NCBI RefSeq assembly: GCF_026676115.1 | Contig: NZ_JAPONB010000004.1 | Location: forward strand, 124,001-188,000 | Direction of reading: 5' to 3' | Length of the DNA: 64,000 bases | DNA from: Salinimicrobium sp. TH3 | GTDB taxonomy: Bacteria; Bacteroidota; Bacteroidia; Flavobacteriales; Flavobacteriaceae | In this document: positions 1 through 8,348 of the stretch, piece after piece | Layout: every line of letters begins with the position of its first letter | Position numbering within the stretch: position 1 is the stretch's first letter | Notes under the pieces: generated by a model | Databases searched by the model: none | What the model saw: the letters and a program-made list of their open reading frames with translations, nothing else | What the model was told of the DNA's origin: nothing | Translations under genes and position numbers: made by a program

Positions 1-569
1 CTATTGTAGGAGCTTCGGGTGCGGGAAAAACAACACTGCTACAGATCCTGGGAACACTTGAAAAACCTGACAGGAATAAAGAAAGTATTTTAAAAGTAAA
101 TGGAATGGACGTGTATTCCCTGAATTCACGGGAGCTCGCAAAATTCAGAAATGAAAATATTGGTTTTATTTTTCAGTTCCATCAATTACTCCCGGAGTTT
201 ACCGCTTTGGAGAATATTTGTATTCCGGCTTTTATTGGTAACCGTTCCAGGGCCGAAACAGAAAAACGAGCCAATGAATTACTTGGGTTTTTAGGACTTT
301 CAAAAAGGGCCCATCATAAACCGGCCGAAATGAGTGGCGGGGAACAACAACGTGTGGCCGTGGCACGCTCTCTTATTAATAACCCCGGTGTTATTTTTGC
401 CGATGAACCCTCGGGTAACCTTGACAGTGAATCTGCCGAGAATTTGCACAGGTTGTTCTTTGATCTACGAAAAGAATTTGGACAAACCTTTGTGATCGTT
501 ACCCACAACGAAGAACTCGCAAATATGGCCGATAAAAAGCTCACTATGGTAGACGGGAAAATAATTTAA
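1..569 (+). CDS. lolD: LolD-type ABC transporter ATPase (5' partial)
   Basis: ATP-binding subunit of an ABC transporter of the LolCDE/MacB group, most likely LolD, which drives release of outer-membrane lipoproteins from the inner membrane. The frame is open from base 3, so the true start lies before the window. Visible in order: Walker [12 protein letters not shown] (bases 9-41), the Q-loop in [12 protein letters not shown], signature [14 protein letters not shown], Walker [13 protein letters not shown] and the H-loop VTHNEE. It ends shortly after the H-loop, as expected for this short family. The membrane partner is not in the window, so LolD is preferred over MacB-like relatives only from general similarity. 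Confidence 0.85.
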   Translation, partial: IVGASGAGKTTLLQILGTLEKPDRNKESILKVNGMDVYSLNSRELAKFRNENIGFIFQFHQLLPEFTALENICIPAFIGNRSRAETEKRANELLGFLGLSKRAHHKPAEMSGGEQQRVAVARSLINNPGVIFADEPSGNLDSESAENLHRLFFDLRKEFGQTFVIVTHNEELANMADKKLTMVDGKII

Positions 570-588
570 AGTGCCTGTTGCCGGTTCG

Positions 589-677
589 AGGTTTAAGGTT
601 TAAGGTTTAAAAAAACATTCAATATAAATTATACAATTCCACATCTCAAGTCTAAAGTCTCACGTCTAACGTCTACA
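589..677. repeat. Heptad repeat block (locus 1)
   Basis: The spacer between lolD and the next gene holds two 7-bp tandem blocks. Bases 589-609 are three copies of AGGTTTA. Bases 643-677 are five degenerate units (ATCTCAA, GTCTAAA, GTCTCAC, GTCTAAC, GTCTACA), each with TCT at positions 2-4. The second block ends three bases before the ATG at 681. Related blocks lie at 49646-49870 and 58847-58953. Confidence 0.85.
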
Positions 678-680
678 GAA

Positions 681-1445
681 ATGACCCCAAAAGAACTTAA
701 AGAATTTCTTGACTTTAAGGTTGATCAATATAACACTGCCGAATTTATTGAAACAGATCCTGTACAGATCCCGCATCTTTTCAGCCGCAAAGAAGATATC
801 GAAATTTCAGGATTTTTAACTGCCACAATTTCCTGGGGAAACCGCAAAAGCATTCTCAAAAATGCTCATTCTTTAATGGAATTATTGGAGTTCGCTCCTT
901 ATGATTTTGTGCAGAACCATTCAGAAGGAGACCTTCAAAGATTTGAAAAATTTGTTCATCGTACCTTCAACAGCATTGATCTTATTTATTTTATTAAAGC
1001 TTTTCAAAACATTTATGGACAACACAAAGGCCTGGAAAACATCTTCAGTAAACATTCAAGTAGAGACAGCTTACAGCCTGCAATCCATGAGTTTAAAAAA
1101 GTATTTTTTGAGTTGCCGCACGAGAAAAAGACCGAAAAACATGTAAGTGATCCCTTAAAGAATTCTGCAGCCAAGAGGATCAATATGTTTTTGAGATGGA
1201 TGATAAGAAATGATAATAGAAATGTGGATCTTGGAATTTGGAACAGCCTCTCCTCTTCACAACTTAGCTGCCCATTGGATGTGCATTCAGGAAATGTGGC
1301 GAGAAAATTAGGGCTTCTAAAACGTAAACAGAATGACGCCAAAGCTTTGGCAGAACTAGACATCAACCTTCGGAAACTGGACCACCAGGATCCGGTAAAA
1401 TATGATTATGCCCTATTCGGTTTGGGTGTATTCGAGAATTACTAA
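681..1445 (+). CDS. TIGR02757 / DUF2400 family protein
   Basis: A 254-residue cytoplasmic protein of the TIGR02757 (DUF2400) family, common in Bacteroidota and without an established function. Recognisable conserved blocks are WGNRKSI near residue 55, RINMFLRWMIR near 167, PLDVHSGNVARKLGLL near 200 and a C-terminal DPVKYDYALFGLGV. The PLDVHSGNVARKLGL segment resembles the helix-hairpin-helix region of HhH-GPD DNA glycosylases, which suggests nucleic-acid binding, but I see no convincing catalytic lysine. The ATG at 681 follows directly on the heptad repeat block. No signal peptide or membrane segment is present. The family call is firm; function is open. Confidence 0.85.
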   Translation: MTPKELKEFLDFKVDQYNTAEFIETDPVQIPHLFSRKEDIEISGFLTATISWGNRKSILKNAHSLMELLEFAPYDFVQNHSEGDLQRFEKFVHRTFNSIDLIYFIKAFQNIYGQHKGLENIFSKHSSRDSLQPAIHEFKKVFFELPHEKKTEKHVSDPLKNSAAKRINMFLRWMIRNDNRNVDLGIWNSLSSSQLSCPLDVHSGNVARKLGLLKRKQNDAKALAELDINLRKLDHQDPVKYDYALFGLGVFENY

Positions 1446-1538
1446 TAAGCTTGTAGGAACTTTCTCAAATATTTTCTAGTTAAATCTCAATTTTTTGGTG
1501 GCAATTAATATCTTTAACTACTTATAAGGTTGAGATTT

Positions 1539-2717
1539 ATGCCCAAATTGGAAATCAAGAATACTGAAGGCCGGCAACATCCGGCTCCAGAAGAATTTCA
1601 AATTCTGAAAACTTGTTCAGACAGTGATTTTTCTGATATCCTCTTTCTTTGTGCCCAGGTAGTAAGGGCCAGAACAGCTGCTCTTATAGTTCAGGAAAAG
1701 GAACAGATCTGGATTAAAAGCACTTACGGCATTCCAATTGAAGAGTTAAATGCAGAGACATCCCTTTGGGAAAAGGTGCTGGAGCAGGATGATATTCTAA
1801 TCTTTGATGAGCAAGAACTAAGAAGTTTAGGTTTGGATCATGAAAAAATTATTGCTGTTCCTGTAATTACTGCCAATGGGGAAAGATTGGGGTTAATTTC
1901 CCTATATAATGTTTCTGTAATTGAACTCACTCCCAATCAACGACGTTCTCTCAAGCTCCTGGTGATCCAAATACTCAACTTTATTGCCTTTAGAAAACAA
2001 AACAACCAGTTTCAGCGCGTTCAGCAGGATTTGGAAAAACGTTATGAGGAACTTGAAAAATTCGCCAGTGTTGTTTCACATGATATAAAGTCGCCTCTGG
2101 CCAATATTATTTCCCTTGTAGATCTTTTAAAAGAGGAAAAGCAGGAAAAGTTTGATGAAGAGGCGCAGCAATATATTGACTATTTATCCCAGGCTTCTCA
2201 CAGTTTGAGAAATTATGTAGACGGGTTACTCATCTTCTACAGAAGTGAGCGCATCCTTGAAAAAGAACAGGAAGATGTTGATTTAAAACCCTTTTTTGAA
2301 AACATTGTCAATCTTTACAATGTAAGTCCAGACGTTGAGATCACTTATCCTAAAGCAGGGGTATTAAAGAGGGTAAATAAAGCTGCTCTAACCCAAATCT
2401 TTTTAAACCTTATTAGTAATGCTCTTAAGTATAACCACAAAGATAAACGCCGGGTGGAAATAGAGTTTAAATCTTTAGATCATTTTTATGAATTTCAAGT
2501 CAGGGATAACGGCGACGGTATACCAAAAGATAGCTTTAAAAAGATCTTTGACCTGTTCGCTACCCTTGATCAAAATGATAGGGACGGGAACCCCGGGAGT
2601 GGAATAGGACTGGCAACAGTACAAAAATTACTCACACACATGGGGGGAAACATACAAATTGCGTCTGAACCCGGAGTAGGCAGTAATTTTAAGTTTCAAA
2701 TTAAAAGGTCTTGCTAA
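1539..2717 (+). CDS. GAF-domain sensor histidine kinase
   Basis: Soluble two-component sensor kinase of about 392 residues. The N-terminal 150 residues look like a GAF domain, followed by a coiled linker with EKRYEELEKF. The HisKA domain carries the H-box VVSHDIKSP (phospho-acceptor near His181), then the HATPase_c boxes: N-box NLISNALKYN, G1 RDNGDGIP, an F-box region and G2 GSGIGLATVQKLL. No membrane segments are present, so the ligand should be cytoplasmic. No response regulator is adjacent. I chose the ATG at 1539 over an in-frame TTG nine bases upstream. The gene ends 36 bases before the next start. Confidence 0.9.
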   Translation: MPKLEIKNTEGRQHPAPEEFQILKTCSDSDFSDILFLCAQVVRARTAALIVQEKEQIWIKSTYGIPIEELNAETSLWEKVLEQDDILIFDEQELRSLGLDHEKIIAVPVITANGERLGLISLYNVSVIELTPNQRRSLKLLVIQILNFIAFRKQNNQFQRVQQDLEKRYEELEKFASVVSHDIKSPLANIISLVDLLKEEKQEKFDEEAQQYIDYLSQASHSLRNYVDGLLIFYRSERILEKEQEDVDLKPFFENIVNLYNVSPDVEITYPKAGVLKRVNKAALTQIFLNLISNALKYNHKDKRRVEIEFKSLDHFYEFQVRDNGDGIPKDSFKKIFDLFATLDQNDRDGNPGSGIGLATVQKLLTHMGGNIQIASEPGVGSNFKFQIKRSC

Positions 2718-2727
2718 GGCCTTTTTC

Positions 2728-2735
2728 TATCTTTG
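2728..2735 (+). promoter_or_regulatory. Bacteroidota -7 promoter box
   Basis: TATCTTTG matches the TAnnTTTG consensus and lies 18 bases before the ATG at 2754. It also rules out the in-frame TTG at 2733, which overlaps the box. Confidence 0.5.
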
Positions 2736-2753
2736 ACAAAAGAATGCCTGCGC

Positions 2754-4679
2754 ATGTACTTTAAATATCCCGAACTGCTTTACGCTTTGGTTTTATTGGT
2801 GATTCCTGTCCTGGTGCACCTTTTTCAACTTCGTAAGTTCAGGACTACGCAATTTACCAACGTAAAATTCCTGAAAAAGACTGTTCTACAGACCCGTAAA
2901 AGTTCCCGCTTAAAAAAATTCCTCACTCTTTGTACCAGGCTGTTGCTTTTGACCTGTCTCATCATTGCATTTGCCCAACCCTACTTCCCTCCTGCCTCTG
3001 GCGAAATAAAAGATACAGAAACAGTGGTTTATCTTGACGACTCCTATAGTATGCAGGCACGGGGAAAGAGCGGCGTACTTCTAAGAAGAAGTGTTCAGGA
3101 CCTTCTGGAAAATATTCCTGAAGAAGAAATAATCACATTATTCACCAATGATGAAGAATACCAGAATATTTCTGTAGCCAGTTTGCGCGAAAGGCTGCAG
3201 GACAGGAATTTTTCACCCAAAGAACTTTCCTGGAGAGCTATTGAATTAAAAGCCCGGAATTTTTTTCGCAATTCTTCGGATTCCCAAAGAAACTTTATTG
3301 CAATTTCCGATTTTCAACATGTGGAGGATTCTCTTACTGCCCTGGGCGATGATATCAATACTTTTCTGGTACAATTAAGACCCGAGAATGAAAACAACGT
3401 GGCCCTGGATTCTGCCTGGGTGACAAGTCGGGGGCTGGATGTAACTGTTCTCAATGTTTCCTTTTCGGCATATGGTGACAGGCAGGAGGAAGTCGCTATA
3501 GGTTTGTACGATGGCGATCGTATGCTTGCAAGAAAGACGGTAACATTGGATGAAGGTCTGCGAGGGAATACTACCTTCAACCTGGCTGCCGACGCGATTC
3601 CCCACGGCAGGATCGAAGTCGAAGATAATGGCCTGCAGTTTGACAACCGGTTTTTCTTTAGCATTAACGAAATCGCTCCTGTGAACATAGTCGCCATAGG
3701 TGATTCTGAAGCAGATTACCTGCAAAGGATCTATTCTTCTCCAGAGTTCAACCTGTCAATTCTTCCCGAAAACAATATTGATTTTAATCTCCTCTCGCAA
3801 GCCAATGTAATTATTCTGAACCAGCCTCAAAAAATACCTTTTTCGATGCTGACGCTTCTTCAGGAGTTGGTAAAAGAACAGGTGTTACTTGTGATCGTTC
3901 CTTCAGTAGAAGCTGAGATCGGGGATTATAATGCTCTCCTGAAGAACCTGGACCTACCGGTTTTTACAGCTCTTAATACCCAGGAAAAATTGATCACAGA
4001 TATCATTTTTGAGCATCCTCTTTATAGCAGTGTTTTTAATGAAAAGGTGTCAAATTTCGAATATCCAAAAGTTCAGAGTTCTTATCTTTTAAGCAAGACC
4101 ACGACCGGGATTCTAAAATACCAATCCGGGCAGCCTTTTCTCTTTGAACAGGATAACGTTTTTGTTTTCACCGCGGCCCTAAACCAGGAAAACTCTAATT
4201 TTAAAAATTCTCCGCTCATTGTTCCTACTTTTTACAACATAGGAAACCTGGCTATTTCAAGGCCCAGTCTTTACAGCGTATTAGGAGACTCGCATACAAT
4301 CGGGATTCAGGCGAATCTTCAGAAAGATGAGATCCTGAAACTATCTTCTTCTGAAACTACCTTTATTCCGCAGCAGCAAAGTTTTCAGAATAAGGTAGAA
4401 ATTTTGCTGGATGAACTTCCGAAGGAACCCGGGCATTACGACGTGTTACAGGAGGAAAAAGTGCTAAGGTCCCTTAGTTTTAATGTCTCCAGAAGTGAAA
4501 GTGACCCGGTGAATACGGAGTTAAACGAACGGGAAGGTATTTTTGTGCACTCCTCTGTTCCCGAAGTTTTCTCTGAAATTAAATCGGCCAATGAAGTGGA
4601 CAGCCTTTGGAAATGGTTTGTTATTTTTACACTGTTTTTCTTAATTACTGAAATATTTATTCTAAAATTCCTCAAATGA
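2754..4679 (+). CDS. BatA-like (aerotolerance) VWA-type membrane protein
   Basis: About 641 residues. The N-terminus (YFKYPELLYALVLLVIPVLV) is the classic BatA domain of Bacteroidota aerotolerance-type proteins: one hydrophobic segment followed by HLFQLRKF. A second segment lies near residues 55-75. A von Willebrand A-like region follows with YLDDSYSM, close to the DxSxS metal site. The C-terminus ends in another membrane helix (FVIFTLFFLITEIFILKF). The large middle part is probably periplasmic. Its stop overlaps the next ATG by four bases (ATGA), so it is translationally coupled to the dihydroorotase-like gene, a pairing I recall from other flavobacteria. Exact role unknown. Confidence 0.85.
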   Translation: MYFKYPELLYALVLLVIPVLVHLFQLRKFRTTQFTNVKFLKKTVLQTRKSSRLKKFLTLCTRLLLLTCLIIAFAQPYFPPASGEIKDTETVVYLDDSYSMQARGKSGVLLRRSVQDLLENIPEEEIITLFTNDEEYQNISVASLRERLQDRNFSPKELSWRAIELKARNFFRNSSDSQRNFIAISDFQHVEDSLTALGDDINTFLVQLRPENENNVALDSAWVTSRGLDVTVLNVSFSAYGDRQEEVAIGLYDGDRMLARKTVTLDEGLRGNTTFNLAADAIPHGRIEVEDNGLQFDNRFFFSINEIAPVNIVAIGDSEADYLQRIYSSPEFNLSILPENNIDFNLLSQANVIILNQPQKIPFSMLTLLQELVKEQVLLVIVPSVEAEIGDYNALLKNLDLPVFTALNTQEKLITDIIFEHPLYSSVFNEKVSNFEYPKVQSSYLLSKTTTGILKYQSGQPFLFEQDNVFVFTAALNQENSNFKNSPLIVPTFYNIGNLAISRPSLYSVLGDSHTIGIQANLQKDEILKLSSSETTFIPQQQSFQNKVEILLDELPKEPGHYDVLQEEKVLRSLSFNVSRSESDPVNTELNEREGIFVHSSVPEVFSEIKSANEVDSLWKWFVIFTLFFLITEIFILKFLK

Positions 4680-5929
4680 AAATACTCGTTAAGTCGGCCA
4701 GGATTATTGATAATGAAAGTCCATACAACAACAAAGTGATGGACATCCTGGTTGAAAATGGTATTATTAAAGAGATCGATCCAGTCATTAAAACCCGAAA
4801 ACCCGATCTTGAGATCAATTTTGAGAATCTGCATGTATCGCAAGGGTGGTTTGACAGTAGCATCACATTTGGGGAACCGGGGTTTGAGGAAAGAGAAACC
4901 CTTGAAAACGGTTTAAGAACAGCTGCCCTTAGCGGCTTTACAGCAATCGCTTTAAACCCCGGAAACGATCCTGTGACCGATAATAAAGGTGCAGTTACCT
5001 TTTTAAAGAACAGAGCCGAAAAACAACCTGTTACTTTGCTTCCTATTGGGGCACTCACCCGCAAAAGTGAAGGAAAGGATATGGCCGAACTATACGATAT
5101 GCAACAGGCCGGTGCCGTGGCTTTTGGAGACTTCAAAAAATCTGTTTCCAATCCTAACTTATTGAAACTGGCTTTACAATATTCTCAGAATTTTGACGGA
5201 CTTGTTATGTCTTTTCCGCAGGAAGACAGGATAGCACTTAACGGGCAGGTCAATGAGCATGAAAATAGTACCATGTTGGGATTAAAAGGGATTCCTGCTT
5301 TGGCCGAGGAGTTACAAATCACCAGAGACATCTATCTTCTTGAATATACCGGCGGGAAACTCCATATTCCCACGATTTCCACAGCAAAATCTGTAGATAT
5401 CATTAGAGATGCTAAAGAAAGAGGCCTGGATGTTTCCTCCAGCGTTGCTATTCATAACCTTTTCTTTACAGACGAAATGCTTGAAGAATTTGACACCAAT
5501 GCCAAAGTGCTTCCACCCCTTAGGACTAAAAGCGATGTCAAGGCGCTCATTGCCGGCGTTAAAGATGGAACTATAGACATGGTAACATGCGATCATATTC
5601 CAATGGATGTGGAGCACAAAAAAGTGGAGTTCGATAATGCCCTTTTTGGCACCCTGGGATTGGAATCGGCCCTGGGAGCTTTGTTGCAGCTATTTTCTGT
5701 AAGAACTGCGGTCAAAGTTCTTACCTCAGGAAAATCCAGATTCAATCTTGCAGATGTAGTCATTGATGAAGGATCTCCCGCTAACTTTAGTTTCTTTAAT
5801 CCCGATAAGGAATATACTTTCGAAAAAGAGCATATTTTAAGCAGTTCCAAAAACAGTCTGTTTCTCGGGAAAGAATTAAAAGGAAAGGTCTATGGGATTT
5901 TAGTGGGTGAGGAATATTTAACCTCCTGA
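4676..5929 (+). CDS. Dihydroorotase homologue lacking the metal-site motif
   Basis: Amidohydrolase-superfamily protein of 417 residues whose overall pattern is that of dihydroorotase (EPGFEERETLENG near residue 67; CDHIPMDVEHKK late). Key metal ligands are missing. The canonical D-x-H-x-H reads D60-S-S62-I-T64; the HIAHVST block reads HIPTIST; the PHH block reads AIHN. It therefore looks catalytically inactive as a zinc dihydroorotase, as in non-catalytic PyrC-like subunits that support aspartate transcarbamoylase, or it has another job. A genuine PyrC would then have to be elsewhere in the genome. It overlaps the BatA-like gene by four bases. Confidence 0.8.
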   Translation: MKILVKSARIIDNESPYNNKVMDILVENGIIKEIDPVIKTRKPDLEINFENLHVSQGWFDSSITFGEPGFEERETLENGLRTAALSGFTAIALNPGNDPVTDNKGAVTFLKNRAEKQPVTLLPIGALTRKSEGKDMAELYDMQQAGAVAFGDFKKSVSNPNLLKLALQYSQNFDGLVMSFPQEDRIALNGQVNEHENSTMLGLKGIPALAEELQITRDIYLLEYTGGKLHIPTISTAKSVDIIRDAKERGLDVSSSVAIHNLFFTDEMLEEFDTNAKVLPPLRTKSDVKALIAGVKDGTIDMVTCDHIPMDVEHKKVEFDNALFGTLGLESALGALLQLFSVRTAVKVLTSGKSRFNLADVVIDEGSPANFSFFNPDKEYTFEKEHILSSSKNSLFLGKELKGKVYGILVGEEYLTS

Positions 5930-5982
5930 AACCGGTAAACAAACAGGAAATTAAGTAAATTTATACCCTAAAAATTTGACGC

Positions 5983-6309
5983 ATGGAAAGCGTAGCGAAC
6001 GAAGGAAAAGCTGCAGCAATTTGGGCCTATTTGACTATTATAGGAACCATTGTTGCTTATTTTTTAAACAATGATTCAAAGAACCCATTTGCATCCTTTC
6101 ATATTAGACAGGGGCTTGGGATCCACATTACCTTTTACCTTCTTGGAATCATAGTTTCCTGGTTCGACTCCTGGTTGATATCAGCTCCTTTTTATATTTT
6201 TATTGTTGTTTTGTTGGGGTATGGCTTAATTGGTGCTATACAGGGAGAAAGAAACGAAGTTCCCTTTTTAGGAAGTCAATTTCAAAAATGGTTTAGTACA
6301 ATTAATTAA
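5983..6309 (+). CDS. DUF4870-family small membrane protein
   Basis: A 108-residue membrane protein with about three hydrophobic segments (AIWAYLTIIGTIVAYFL; IHITFYLLGIIVSWF; FYIFIVVLLGYGLIGAI). The motif FASFHIRQGLGIH after the first helix and the C-terminal VPFLGSQFQKWF identify it as DUF4870-like. Function is unknown for the family. The stop shares one base with the next start (TAATG), so the two genes are translationally coupled. Confidence 0.8.
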   Translation: MESVANEGKAAAIWAYLTIIGTIVAYFLNNDSKNPFASFHIRQGLGIHITFYLLGIIVSWFDSWLISAPFYIFIVVLLGYGLIGAIQGERNEVPFLGSQFQKWFSTIN

Positions 6310-6971
6310 TGGAAGCAGATACCTTTACTTTATATCACTTAATAAGAAAACCAAAAAAGCCTGTAGAAAAAGCTCCTCTTGTAATAATGCTGCACGGTTA
6401 CGGCAGCAATGAAGAGGATCTATTTTCTTTTGCAGAAGACCTTCCCGATGAACTTTTCATTATTTCGGTAAGAGCACCTTATCCCATGGCTCCTTATGGA
6501 AATGCCTGGTATGCCATTCACTGGCAGGGAAGTGCAGATGGAAAATTTAGCGATGATAATCAAGCTGTGATCTCAAGAGAAAAGATCATTCAGTTTATGG
6601 ATGAGGTCATGGAGGAATATCCTGTAGATCCAGATAATGTCACACTCATTGGTTTTAGCCAGGGCAGCATCCTGAGTTTTGCAGTGGCACTTTCTTATCC
6701 CGAAAGGATCAAAAATGTGATTGGGTTAAGCGGTTATATCAATGAGAATATCCTGAAAGAGGGTTATCAAAACAAGGATTTTTCTAATCTTTCGGTTTAC
6801 AGTTCTCACGGCACGGCCGACCAGGTGATTCCGGTGGCTTGGGCGAGAAAGACCAAACCCTTCCTTGATTCCCTGGGCATAGAAAATACTTTTTCAGAAT
6901 TTCCTGTGGGACACGGTGTTGCGCCTCAAAACTTCAGGGAACTGAAGCAATGGCTGGAGGAGCATCTTTAA
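6309..6971 (+). CDS. Phospholipase/carboxylesterase-family alpha/beta hydrolase
   Basis: A 220-residue alpha/beta hydrolase of the carboxylesterase 2 / phospholipase family. The oxyanion region HGYGSNEEDL lies near residue 28, the nucleophile elbow GFSQGS near 115, the acid in SHGTADQVIP near 167 and the catalytic histidine in GHGV near 200. There is no signal peptide, so it should act in the cytoplasm on short-chain or lysophospholipid-like esters; the true substrate cannot be read from sequence. It starts on the stop codon of the DUF4870 gene and its 3' end overlaps the convergent gene by four bases. Confidence 0.88.
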   Translation: MEADTFTLYHLIRKPKKPVEKAPLVIMLHGYGSNEEDLFSFAEDLPDELFIISVRAPYPMAPYGNAWYAIHWQGSADGKFSDDNQAVISREKIIQFMDEVMEEYPVDPDNVTLIGFSQGSILSFAVALSYPERIKNVIGLSGYINENILKEGYQNKDFSNLSVYSSHGTADQVIPVAWARKTKPFLDSLGIENTFSEFPVGHGVAPQNFRELKQWLEEHL

Positions 6972-7465
6972 TTTTGAGGGTACAATAAAGCTTTTTCAGA
7001 AAAAACTTCCACCTTACCTTCTTCGTCAATCTCGAAGCTAACCAACAGGTCTCCCCAGAAAGATCCATCGGTAAAACTGGCAATTGCCCATTTATGGTTG
7101 AGAAGCTTTACTTTATTGATCCTGAATGGCCCATTCATCCCCTCGTAAGGAACCAGTTCGTTGTCTTCCTCTGCAGTATTTCGGCTTATAAGAGCTTCTT
7201 CTACTTTTTTGATTATTTCAGCAGGATCGAAACCTCGGTTTTCCAGGTAGGAAAGGGCTTCTTCATTGGAAACCAGTGAAAAGGTATCTTCCTGCAAAGT
7301 AGTTTCAGCTAAATTGTCGACACCGGAATTTTGCTCCTCAAGTTGCTCTTTTAGAGCCTCGATTTCCTGGTCCTTGGACTCTACTAATTTTGAGCCGTTT
7401 ACATAAAAAATTACTGCAAGTAAAATTGTGAACACAAACAGGTACATTAAAAAACTTTTCCGCAT
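6968..7465 (-). CDS. Membrane-anchored hypothetical protein
   Basis: A 165-residue protein with one N-terminal membrane anchor (residues about 5-23), then a short charged coiled-coil stretch (ESKDQEIEALKEQLEEQ) and a soluble domain with GPFRINKVKLLNHKWAIASF. The C-terminal part looks like a small beta-rich domain. I do not recognise the family. It lies head to tail with the upstream metallo-hydrolase: that gene's stop ends at 7466, directly next to this start, so the two are almost certainly co-transcribed. Confidence 0.75.
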   Translation of the reverse strand: MRKSFLMYLFVFTILLAVIFYVNGSKLVESKDQEIEALKEQLEEQNSGVDNLAETTLQEDTFSLVSNEEALSYLENRGFDPAEIIKKVEEALISRNTAEEDNELVPYEGMNGPFRINKVKLLNHKWAIASFTDGSFWGDLLVSFEIDEEGKVEVFSEKALLYPQN

Positions 7466-8227
7466 TTAGATTTCTATTTGGAGATTATCATAAGCCAGAA
7501 ATACATTTTTTGGCAGTTGTGCCTGTACCTTATCATGAAAACCCATGTGATGGCTTATATGTGTGAGATATGCCCTATCGGGACCTATTTTTTGAATGAA
7601 CTGAAGAGCCTCTTCCAGGTTAAAGTGTGAATGGTGAGGCTCTTTTCGCAAGGCATTGATCACCAGTACATCAACTCCTTTAAGTTTTTCGGCCTCCTCT
7701 TCTTCTATGGTTTTAGCATCTGTAACATAAGCGAAGTCCCTAATCCTGAAACCAAAAACCTGCACCCTGTTATGCATTACATCCACGGGAACTACATTTA
7801 TTCCTTTTACAGTGAAAGGTTTATTCTCAATCACATGTTCCTGTACACTGGGAGCACCGGGATATTTATTTTCTGAAGAAAAGATATACTCAAAACGCTT
7901 TTGCAAAGAAGCCATCACCCTTGAATGTGCATAAACCGGAATGTCTCCCTGCCGGAAAAAATATGGCCGTATATCGTCCAGCCCTATTGTGTGATCACTG
8001 TGTTCATGAGTGTACAATATGGCATCAATACGCTGCACTTTGTTAGATAACATTTGCTGCCTGAAGTCGGGTCCACAGTCAATTAAGATATTGGATCCAT
8101 CAACTTCAACCAGTACCGAAACCCGCAACCTCTTATCTTTCGGGTTTTCGCTACGGCAAACCGGATGATCACTGCCAATAACGGGTATTCCCTGAGAAGT
8201 TCCTGTGCCTAAAAATGTAACCTTCAA
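7466..8227 (-). CDS. PhnP-like metallo-beta-lactamase-fold hydrolase
   Basis: A 253-residue metallo-beta-lactamase-fold enzyme. It opens with FLGTGTSQGIPVIG, has the metal motif THEHSDH near residue 80, a DxxxI block and a late histidine in LTHISHH. The layout is that of the PhnP / cyclic phosphodiesterase group, so hydrolysis of a phosphodiester such as a cyclic nucleotide-like substrate is likely. No phosphonate genes are nearby, so a PhnP role in phosphonate breakdown is unsupported. The start is ATG; it is the first gene of a two-gene reverse operon. Confidence 0.85.
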   Translation of the reverse strand: MKVTFLGTGTSQGIPVIGSDHPVCRSENPKDKRLRVSVLVEVDGSNILIDCGPDFRQQMLSNKVQRIDAILYTHEHSDHTIGLDDIRPYFFRQGDIPVYAHSRVMASLQKRFEYIFSSENKYPGAPSVQEHVIENKPFTVKGINVVPVDVMHNRVQVFGFRIRDFAYVTDAKTIEEEEAEKLKGVDVLVINALRKEPHHSHFNLEEALQFIQKIGPDRAYLTHISHHMGFHDKVQAQLPKNVFLAYDNLQIEI

Positions 8228-8263
8228 AGCTCTAAATTTACCACAAAACTAAGTATTATTTTT

Positions 8264-8292
8264 TTGTTTAGCCCTTCATTTTAGTACCTTTG
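8264..8292 (+). promoter_or_regulatory. Promoter with -33 TTG and -7 TACCTTTG
   Basis: TTG at 8264-8266, an 18-base spacer, then TACCTTTG at 8285-8292: a close match to the Bacteroidota sigma-ABfr promoter. It places the transcript start near 8298, which favours the ATG at 8349 for the following gene. Confidence 0.7.
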
Positions 8293-8348
8293 ACTACAAA
8301 TTGAGTGTTTCAACAAGAGGAACTCATTTTGAACAAAAAAAGACAGCT

